64,000 nt of DNA. Origin: Lepraria neglecta (taxonomy: Eukaryota; Ascomycota; Lecanoromycetes; Lecanorales; Stereocaulaceae). Below are positions 13,508 through 21,854 of this stretch, one piece after another (within the stretch, counting starts at the first letter, position 1; each line of letters starts with the position of its first letter). Below the pieces are notes generated by a model. It was given only the letters and a program-made list of their open reading frames with translations, was not told where the DNA came from and made no database searches. The translations under genes were made by a program, and so were the position numbers. The DNA is taken from assembly GCA_033220425.1 (NCBI GenBank), contig CM065649.1, positions 3,472,001 to 3,536,000 of the forward strand. Direction: 5' to 3'.

Positions 13508-13994
13508 CGAATATGTAGCTATTGAACGTATAATATGAAAATGATTATCGCATTATCTTTTAAAATCGCCTAGCTCGGATAATACTGCCTGCAGGTTAAT
13601 TCTGGATAAGATGTCCGACTCGAATATACCCACTACAGCGGAGGATGTATCCGAACTGTCCGACTCGGATGACTTCTCATCTACTGATGTTGTCGATATA
13701 CTACCTGAGCGCATATGTTTCGTATTCCGGAATAAATGCGCAATGGTGGCGTTGGTCCACGAAAGCAACTTTTGATGCTGATGTTGTAGGCGCCCAGCGC
13801 AGCAATTTGAGGTTGCAGATGCTGCTGTCGGCAACCTCGAGTTGCTGATTTGGCTGATTTCTCGGTCCGCAATCGACATGGGATGCAGACCCTGATCGCC
13901 ATGCGGCCTGCTGATAGCGCAAAACTAGCTGTGACGCTAATGACATAATCTTTTGGGAAAGCGCGATGTGTAGCAATGTGAAATAAAGTATAGT
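13508..13994. other. Less RIP-mutated end of repeat X plus 28 bp junction
   Basis: From about 13,680 the sequence regains CA and TG dinucleotides and has overlapping open frames on both strands. The minus frame 13,553-13,879 is conserved in the inverted arm (21,522-21,848, 108 codons each), but none of the frames resembles a known protein. The inverted homology ends at about 13,966. The last 28 bases before the LTR at 13,995 match neither arm. Confidence 0.5.
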
Positions 13995-14139
13995 TGTTGA
14001 ATTATAAGCTTATCTATAGCTTTACATAATGGCAACGGTTTTGGTATACATGAGAGCTGGCTATATAGACAGCTCTGGGATGCAGAAATAATCTTTGAAG
14101 CTTTGCATGGTTCGGATAGTTCCAGGATACTCGGTGCCA

Positions 14140-15352
14140 TATCACCATGTGCGAATAGGCAACCTGACCGCCATATCGCCATGTGTCGAATAGGCAATCC
14201 ACCGCCATATCGCCATGTGCGAATAGGCAACCTGACCGCCATATCGCCATCTGTCGAATAGGCAACCTGACCGCCATTTCGCCATGTGCGGATAGGCAAT
14301 CCGCCGCCATATCGCCATAGGCAGTGTATGCCGTATCGCCATGTGCGAATGGGCAATCCGCCGCCGTATCGCCATGTGCGAATAAGCGATCCGATGCCAT
14401 ATCGCCATGTGTCGAATAGGCAGTCCATCGCCATATCGCCATCTGTCGAATAGGCAACCTGACCGCCATTTCGCCATGTGCGGATAGGCAATCCGCCGCC
14501 ATATCGCCATAGGCAGTGTATGCCGTATCGCCATGTGCGAATGGGCAATCCGCCGCCGTATCGCCATGTGCGAATAAGCGATCCGATGCCATATCGCCAT
14601 GTGTCGAATAGGCAGTCCATCGCCATATCGCCGTCTGCGAATAGGCAATCCGGTGCCATATCGCCATGTGTCGGATAGGCAGCCTGCCGCCATATCGCCA
14701 TCTGCGAATAGGTAATCCGGTGCCATATCGCCATGTGTCGAATAGGCAGTCCATCGCCATATCGCCGTCTGCGAATAGGCAACCCGGTGCCATATCTCCA
14801 TGTGCGAATAGGCAATCCGGTTCCATATCGCCATGTGTCGAATAGGCAATCCGGTGCCATATCGCCATGTGTCGAACAGGTAATCCAGCGCCATATCGCC
14901 ATGTGCCAATGAGCCATCCGGTGCCATATCGCCATGTGTCAAACAGGTAATCCAGCGCCATATCGCCATGTGCCAATGAGCCATCCGGTGCCATATCGCC
15001 ATGTGTCGAATAGGCAATCCGGTGCCATATCGCCATGTGTCGAATAGGCAATCCGGCGCCATATCGCCATGTGTCGAATAGGCAGTCCGTCACCGTATCG
15101 CCATGTGCGAATGAGCAATCCGCCGCCATATCGCCATGTGCATCGTAGGCAGTGTATGCCATATCGCCATCTGCGAATGAGCCATCCGGTGCCATCTCAC
15201 CGTCTGTCGAATAGGCAATCCATCGCCATATCGCCATCTGCGAATGGGCCATCCGGTGCCATCTCACCATCTGTCGAATAGGCAATCCATCGCCATATCG
15301 CCATCTGCGAATGAGCAATCCGGTGCCATATCGCCATGAGCAGAATGGGCAA
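14140..15352. repeat. 33/34 bp minisatellite array (inside LTR-B copy 1)
   Basis: About 36 head-to-tail units resemble, on the minus strand, ATGGCGATATGGCACCGGAT followed by TGCCTATTCGACAC. The unit is 33 bp (ending CGCAC/CGCAG) or 34 bp (ending CGACAC), with variant interiors (CACCGGAT, GATGGACT, GGCGGATT, GGTCAGGT). No unit variant creates a stop in any frame, which explains long spurious ORFs of 306-458 codons. A higher-order period of 192 bp is visible: the block from 14,251 recurs from 14,443. Confidence 0.9.
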
Positions 15353-15458
15353 TCATGTAGACCGTGCGGTACGCGTGTCTCATGCCTCATGCGATACGCC
15401 TTGTATCATGTTTTATGCGATACGCTTGTTTTATGTTTTTCATGCGGAAAGCTTATTC

Positions 15459-15467
15459 TATATAAAG
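15459..15467 (+). promoter_or_regulatory. TATA-like box of LTR-B
   Basis: TATATAAAG lies just upstream of the GGCTTGGCTCTGGGGCATAT block shared with LTR-A. Its place within the LTR fits a core promoter, with the minisatellite upstream in the U3-like part. The call is by position and sequence only. Confidence 0.45.
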
Positions 15468-15686
15468 GCTTGGCTCTGGGGCATATGTAGAAGGCTCTAC
15501 ACCTAGGAGAGCTCACTAAGTTAAATATTAATCTTCAGGGTATTTCAATGAATCGATATTGGATATTCTACTATTTGCTTCGCTCTGATATATCGGTTCT
15601 TAGTGTCCTTATCCACCTGTTACCTTTCTAGCTCTACTCAGTCAGTATACCATAAGGTGGCCTGCGTTTTTGAAATCTTTCCAACA

Positions 15687-15967
15687 CATGCGATACGCCT
15701 TGTATCATGTTTTATGCGATACGCCTTGTATCATGTTTTATGAGATACGCCTTGTATCATGTTTTATGCGATGGCTTGGCTATGGGGCATATATAGACAG
15801 TCCTGCACCAAGGAGAACTCAGCAAGTCAAATATTCATCTCAACCAATTGACATCGGATATTCTACTAGTTACTTCGCTCTGACAGATCGATCATAGTAC
15901 CTTTACCCTTCTAATCACCTTTCTAGCTCTGCTTAGTCAGCATACCCCAAGGTGGCCTGCGCTAACA
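15687..15967 (+). repeat. 5' LTR-A of Cb, left part missing
   Basis: It begins inside the CATGCGATACGCC repeats and ends GCGCTAACA at 15,967. About 220 bp of the usual LTR start is absent and replaced by the end of LTR-B. Confidence 0.85.
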
Positions 15968-15982
15968 GGTTATGAGCTCGGA
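15968..15982 (+). other. Primer binding site of Cb
   Basis: GGTTATGAGCTCGGA directly follows the LTR. It matches the site of copy Ca (GGTTATGAGCCCGGA) apart from one C-to-T change. It is complementary to the anticodon stem-loop of initiator tRNA-Met. Confidence 0.7.
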
Positions 15983-16591
15983 TCGACAAAAGGATACCAC
16001 TTTCGACTAAGTCAGTTCTATTTCCAGTCAACGCTATACCTATTTGGGAAATATCTTCGAGTCTTGGCATTCTTGGCATTCTTGGCATTCTCGGCAAACA
16101 TCGATTTTCTCTTAGCGATATCCAGAAGTCTTGGCATCCGCGCTAGTCCTATTTCGGTAAACCCGATTTTTCTTGGCAACGACCAGGTAGATACTCTCGA
16201 TCTTTTGCTAACTCTGAACTTTGATATCTCTGGAACGAATTGACCAATCTACCCCAAACTTGGACCGTGGCAGGATAGTCGCTATCTCTTTCAGGATCAT
16301 CTTTCTAGGACTACGCTAGACCAAATACGATAACCATCGATTTTCAAGATGGACCACAAATTCACTATTTCAAAGCTTAAAGGCGCTGAGAACTACGAAA
16401 TATGGTCCCTTCGCATGCAATCTTTGCTTATTAAGGAGAAATGCTCGGCTTTTCTGAACCCCCCTATAGACCCTACTAAGGCCCCCGAGGATACCGACAA
16501 AGCTCTAGCTCTAATACGGCTCGCTATCGAGGATGGACCTCTTTTGCAAATTCGCAATCTCGCTACCCCGCAGGATACATGGAATGGTCTC

Positions 16592-17089
16592 TGTTAGCGC
16601 AGGCCACCTTAGAGTATGCTGACTAAGCAGAGCTAGAAAGGTGATTGGAAGGGTAAAGGTACTATGATCGATCTGTCAGAGCGAAGTAACTAGTAGAATA
16701 TCCGATGTCAATTGGTTGAGATGAATATTTGACTTGCTGAGTTCTCCTTGGTGTAGGACTGTCTATATATGCCCCATAGCCAAGCCATCGCATAAAACAT
16801 GATACAAGGCGTATCGCATAAAACATGATACAAGGCGTATCGCATGAAGCATGATACAAGGCGTATCGCATGAAAAATGATACAAGGCTTATCGCATGAA
16901 AAGCATGAAACAGGCGCATCGCAGAAAGCATGAAAACAGGCTCATTGCAAAAATGCCTTGGAACCATCCGAGACATCCAAACTTTTCCAACTCATCATTC
17001 CTGCCTCTCAGGACTGTGTTGAACAGCCAGCTCTCATATGTGCCAGCACTTTGTCACCAGATAAAGCTATGTAAGCTTATAATTCAACA
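16592..17089 (-). mobile_element. Solo LTR-A inserted in gag of Cb
   Basis: On the plus strand it begins TGTTAGCGCAGG and ends AATTCAACA, so the LTR lies reversed. It is flanked by a perfect 5 bp duplication GTCTC (16,587-16,591 and 17,090-17,094), present once in the uninterrupted copy Ca near 42,506. Its 498 bp size matches a whole LTR-A. It is an insertion later reduced to one LTR by LTR-LTR recombination. Confidence 0.95.
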
Positions 17090-19755
17090 GTCTCAAAAAG
17101 CTCTATAGCCCTAAAGGCTTTAGCTCGGAGTTCTTGCTTTTCAAAGAGTTTTTCGATACGACGCTAGCCAATTCAAGCAATTCAGTCGAAGAATATATCA
17201 ATACGATTACGCGACTCACGGATGATCTCAGTGCTAGAGACTTGAAGCTACCGGACAAGCTAATTATGGCCTGGGTGCTGAATCACCTTACTCCCGAATA
17301 CGAAGGCTTTGTTTCGAATATTACGCAATCTTACCGTTTAGATAGCGCTAAATTCGACCTTTATGGGCTATTTTCGAACCTTTTGGATGAATCTAGGCGC
17401 TTAGCATATAAGGATAACGATGTATCGCAAGTTCTAGCAGCCAAAGGTACTAAATCTACGAAGAAATGCACCCATTGCAAGAGAAAAGGGCATTATATCG
17501 AAGCTTGCTATTAACTATACCCTGAGCTTAAGCCCGGAGGCAAGGAAGATAAGGAAGGCAAGGAAGAGATGGTGACGCTTACCGAAGTCGTTTTGCCCGC
17601 TATTAAGACTGCTATGCCCGCGCTTACCCTAGATTCATGGATTCTCGACTCCGGTGCAACTACGCATATATGCTGCGATAAGACATATTTTCGCCAAATT
17701 AACTCTACTGACGCCAGAGTCAAATGGGGTGCCGCTAGTACTATTCTAGCTAGTGGTATCGGTGCTGTGCCGCTGAAACTACCAAATTCGTCTACGGTAG
17801 TCGTTTTGCAGGATTGCCTTTACGTTCCAGAATTTCAGACTAATCTAGTCTCTCTTGGACGGCTTATCCAGAACGGTACTAGAATTGGTTTCAATGCCAA
17901 ACAATACGATATTCAGCTACTAAACGGTGCTAAGATTAAGGCTCTTCTGGTCGGCGGGCTATATAAATTGCCTCTGCAGACATTCCACTCAAACGAGTCA
18001 GAAATAGCTCTATCTTCAGTAATTACGCCCTCTCTATGGCATCAGAGACTCGGCCATATCGGAACGACCCCGATGCGCCATCTTTCGACTTCAGTGCAGG
18101 GGCTTGGCGTAGCCCCGGGGCAAAATTTGGCCTCTATCGACACATGCGAAACCTGCCTCAAGGGCAAATTCACAGCGCATCCGAATCATTCGGCCGCTAC
18201 CACCAAATACACGGCGTTTTTCAGTCATATTTCCACCGATTTATGTGGTCCTATGCCCGTTGTCTTATACAATGGATATCGATATTTCATTGCCTTTATA
18301 TGCTCTGCTACCAAATGGCTAGAAATTCGACTCCTTACCAGCAAAGCAGGGGCATTGAAGGCCTTTCGAGATGTGAAAAGTCTGGTCGAAAATCAGTCTA
18401 GAGATTCGATTAAAATCGTCAGATCTGACTGGGGTAGAGAATTCGAAAATCACGAGTTCATCGAATACCTAACTATATGCGGCATAGTGCATGAGCATTC
18501 TGCGCCATATAGCCATGAGCAGAACGGGTAGTCTGAGCGCTTGAATCGAATGATACTGGACAAGGTAAGGTGCCTGCTATTTCAGGCCCAAATGCCGAAA
18601 GAATACTGGTCAGAAGCAGTTCTCGTCGCAGCTCATCTATATAACTATACACCTCACTCGGCAATCGACTACAGTACCCCCTACTAAGCCAGATTCGGTA
18701 AACAGCCAAACATAGCCTATATCAGAATATTCGGCTCATTAATCTACTCGAAGACACCGAATATTAAAAAATTGGACGAAAAATCCAAAAAGGGCTGTCT
18801 CGTCGGTTTCGGGTCTAATCAGTTCAAAATTCTCGATATGAGTCGAAACAAGACTTATTGGTCTAGAGATGTCACTATATTGGAAGGACGTTTTTCTAGC
18901 ACCTTAGAAGGGTCATCTATTAACCATTCGTCAACAATCGACATATTCGACCTTTCGAGTCCAAGTGAATCTTCAGTCCGAAATTCCCCTGAGATCTTGA
19001 CTACTCCTGACTTAGCTAGCCTGGAAGATTTATCCGAGGAAGATGGTTAGCCTCAAGCATCGGAGACGGAAGCTAGACCGGATCGGGTAATCCAGACGCG
19101 CGCTAGGACTCAAGCGAGCCGGCAATTCCAGAATGAGCAAATTGACGATTCTGAAGATGAGTTGGCACTTTTGGCCGGCGATTTCAGTCTGGACCCTCGC
19201 TCCTACCAGGATGCCTGCGCTAGTCCCAATGCGGATAAGTGGCAAAAGGCTATGGAGAAAGAACTGGCCGATTTGGCTAATCAGAAGACGTGGAATCTGA
19301 TCGAATTACCACCGGGAGCACATTTACTCCGTGGTCGATGGGTCTACAAGACTAAAATCGATAAAAATGGCAATATCGAGAAATACAAGGCACGATGGGT
19401 AGTCAAGGGTTTTCTGCAGAAGTACGGCACCGATTACATCGAAACATTCTCAAATACGGTGAAACCTATGGCATATAAGACGCTTTTCGCGCTAGCCGCC
19501 TACTAAGACCTTGAGATTCAGCAATGGGACGTCAAATCTACTTTTCCGAACGCACTATTGAATGAGTCTATCTATGTCGAACAGCCGTATGGTTTCTAAG
19601 ACCAGAAATACCCTACTCGAGCTTGTTTTTTGAACAAGGCTCTATATGGCTTGAAACAATCAGCTCGACAATGGTATATTTACCTTGCAAAATTGCTGTC
19701 GGAGCTAGGATATAGCCCAATAACCTTAGATCAGTCGATTTTCATTAATAAATCC

Positions 19756-19800
19756 AAAAATAAGCAAGTCATCAATATGCGATGTGACTATAATGCCACT
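19756..19800 (+). other. 45 bp inversion over the RT active site of Cb
   Basis: The segment equals the reverse complement of 45,163-45,207 in copy Ca except for two G-to-A changes. In Ca it encodes SHIDDLLIF, the catalytic Asp-Asp motif. The bases on both sides (AAATCC and GGGCCAGATATT) stay collinear. The reading frame is kept, but the catalytic residues are lost. Confidence 0.93.
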
Positions 19801-20747
19801 GGGCCAGATATTCAGGCTATTACTACCCTGAGAGAAGCCCTAGGCAAGAAGATTGAAATTTCGGATCTCGGTGATATATCATATTATCTAGGTATTGAAG
19901 TCGTGCGGAACAGAGTAAGCAAGTCGCTTTGCATGAGCTAGCAGAAATTCGTCGAGGAAATACTGCAAAGATTCGGCAAAACAGCGCTCAAACCGACTAA
20001 AACACCCGCGGAGCAAGGGATTCGCCTTACAAAATACGTATCAAGCTATTTCAGCAACAAATTGGCTCATTAATGTATTTAATGACGTCGACTCGACCGG
20101 ATCTATCATTTGCCGTAGGGCAATGTGCTCGTTTTATGAGCAACCCGGCTCCCGAACACTTCAAAGCACTGAACCGAGTTTGGCAATATCTAACTTATTC
20201 GAAAAATTTCACCTTGAAGTTCTGCCCGCAGAAATTGACTCTGCAGGGCTTCGTGGACGCTGATTGGGGAGGCGATTATACTACCCGCAAATCAACTACC
20301 GGCTACCTTTTCCTATTCGGGAATAGCGCGGTGTCCTGGTCTAGCAAGCTTCAAAAGACAGTCGTATTGTCTAGCTGCGAGGCCGAATACATGGCTCTAA
20401 AGGAGGGCATTAAAGAGCAAATCTGGCTAGAATGCTTGTATAAGCAGCTGGATATACCCCGCCAGGATCAACAGACCACCTTACATTCGGATAGCCAATC
20501 AGCAATCGAACTCGCCAAAAATCCTGAGCATCATGCTCGGACAAAGCACATCGATATTCAATATCATTTCGTCCGCCAAAACGTCCAGAATGGCACCGTC
20601 AAGCTGAGCTATATACCTACCAACGACCAACCAGCAGATGGTCTCACAAAAGCACTCGATGCTACGAAATTTGATCATTTTGTCAAATATTTGGGTCTAT
20701 CTACCGAGAGCAACTTGTGATGGCTATATTATGCGCTTATGGGGGTG

Positions 20748-21271
20748 TGTTGAATTATAAGCTTACATAGCTTTATCTGGTGACAAAGTGCTAGCACATA
20801 TGAGAGCTGGCTGTTCAACACAGTCCTGAGAGGCAGGAATGATGAGTTGGAAAAGTTTGCATGTCTCGGATGGTTCCAAGGCATTTTTGCAATGAGCCTG
20901 TTTTCATGCTTTCTGCGATACGACTGTTTCATGCTTTTCATGCGATAAGCCTTGTATCATGTTTCATGCGATAGGCCTTGTATCATGCTTCATGCGATAC
21001 GCCTTGTATCATGCTTCATGCGATACGCCTTGTATCATGTTTTATGCGATACGCCTTGTATCATGCTTCATGCGATGGCTTGGCTATGGGGCATATATAG
21101 ACAGTCCTGCACCAAGGAGAACTCAGCAAGTCAAATATTCATCTCAACCAATTGACATCTGATATTCTACTAGTTACTTCGCTCTGACAGATCGATCATA
21201 GTACCTTTACCCTTCCAATCACCTTTCTAGCTCTGCTTAGTCAGCATACCCCAAGGTAGCCTGCGCGAACA
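20748..21271 (+). repeat. 3' LTR-A of Cb
   Basis: It is 524 bp, TGTTGAATT...GCGCGAACA, preceded by the polypurine tract ATGGGGGTG. It is almost identical to the 3' LTR of copy Ca, sharing GATACGACTG, GATAGGCC and GGTAGCCTG, but differs from the other LTR-A copies at these points. Confidence 0.92.
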
Positions 21272-21435
21272 CTATAGTACCTCGCTATTGCTAGCAAGAT
21301 ATAGTTCGCCCCATTCTAGCTGAAGATTATAGTCTAACGGATCTAAGCTACAGTTTGGCTCCTTGTTAATAGCCTTCCTTTATTGCTATGAACCAACTAT
21401 TTCTTCGATGGTTTCCCTTGCTGTTTTGGCAGCAT
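21272..21435. other. Short stretch between Cb and the right arm
   Basis: About 160 bp with no match found to the left arm and no gene seen. It reads directly into the inverted arm of repeat X. Confidence 0.4.
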
Positions 21436-21854
21436 CGCGCTTTCCCAAAAGATTATGTCATTAGCGTCACAGCTAGTTTTGCGCTATTAGCAGGCCGCAT
21501 GGCGATCAGGGTCTGCATCCTATGTCGATTACGGACCGAGAAATCAGCCAAATTAGCAACTCGAGGTTGCCGATAGCAGCATCTGTAACCTCAAATTGCT
21601 GCGCTAGGCGCCTACAATATCAGCATCAAAAGTTGCTTTCGTGGACTAACGCCACCATTACGCATTTGTTCCGGAATACGAAATATATGCGCTTAGGTAG
21701 TATATCGACAACATCAGTAGATAAGAAGTCATCCGAGTCGGATAGTTCGGACATATCCTCCGCTATAGTGGGTATGTTCGAGTCGGACATCTTATCCAGA
21801 ATTAACCTGCAGGTAGTATTATCCGAGCTAGGCGATTTGAAAAGATAATGCGAT

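Larger units (their letters stand above)
6187..13966 (+). repeat. Repeat X copy 2, left arm of a large inverted duplication
   Basis: About 7.8 kb here is repeated as the reverse complement in 21,436-41,404. Removing the later insertions from the right side (24,841-29,401, 30,468-37,676 and 39,402-39,873) leaves about 7.7 kb, in agreement. Examples: 13,553-13,879 reversed matches 21,522-21,848 with scattered changes, 10,541-10,580 reversed matches the sequence on both sides of the 24.84-29.40 kb insertion, and 9,480-9,500 reversed matches the target of the Gypsy insertion. Homology stops at about 13,966. The unit carries an unrecognised ORF, a SNF2 relic and a second unrecognised gene, all on this strand. 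Confidence 0.8.
13995..15686 (+). mobile_element. LTR-B copy 1: giant solo LTR with internal minisatellite
   Basis: The element starts TGTTGAATTATAAGC and ends CTTTCCAACA, so it has the TG...CA termini and short terminal inverted repeat of an LTR. Its first about 140 bp and last about 320 bp are colinear with the Copia LTR-A of this window: the same start, a shared CATGCGATACGCCTTGTATCATG repeat, a GGCTTGGCT...GGGGCATAT promoter block and the GGTGGCCTGCG near the end. Between them is a 33/34 bp minisatellite of about 1.2 kb. No matching target duplication is seen (13,990-13,994 against 15,687-15,691), and the right side abuts a truncated LTR-A, so the junction has been rearranged. No internal coding part is attached; it is a solo LTR or a non-autonomous element. 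Confidence 0.8.
16349..20720 (+). pseudogene. Copia gag-pol of Cb, broken
   Basis: This encoded the Gag-protease-integrase-RT-RNase H polyprotein of a Ty1/copia retroelement. The start (MDHKFTISKLKGAENYEIW), zinc knuckle CTHCKRKGHYIEAC (about 17,467-17,508), protease LDSGATTHIC (near 17,644), integrase and RNase H parts all align with copy Ca. Breaks are a solo LTR at 16,592-17,089, TAA at 17,512, TAG at 18,529, TAA at 18,685, TAG at 19,048, TAA at 19,504, TAG at 19,939, a deletion near 20,038 and a 45 bp inversion at 19,756-19,800. Most stops are CAA/CAG to TAA/TAG, consistent with RIP. Confidence 0.93.
15687..21271 (+). mobile_element. Copia element Cb (degraded)
   Basis: The element comprises a truncated 5' LTR, primer binding site, gag-pol and a full 3' LTR, colinear with the better copy at 41,405-46,700. 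It has been interrupted by a solo LTR, has lost about 20 bp near 20,038 and carries many C-to-T changes at CpA (and G-to-A at TpG) relative to the other copy, the RIP pattern. The 5' side abuts LTR-B directly. The 3' flank is CTATA, with no matching 5' duplication. Confidence 0.9.

Noticed and set aside
13937-15390. Long open frames (306-458 codons, minus strand) and similar ones at 47,831-48,932 and 49,368-50,249
   Set aside because: They read through a minisatellite whose units lack stops in all frames. Several frames are open at once, and the 33/34 bp mixture keeps changing the frame. This is not a coding pattern.
13995-15686. CRISPR-like look of the 33/34 bp repeats
   Set aside because: Units are contiguous with no unique spacers, in a fungal genome and inside an LTR. 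It is a minisatellite.
18036-18401. Plus-strand ORFs in a second frame and minus-strand ORFs within the Copia gag-pol (also 42,312-44,652 and 45,291-45,473)
   Set aside because: Shadows of the polyprotein frame with no independent motif.
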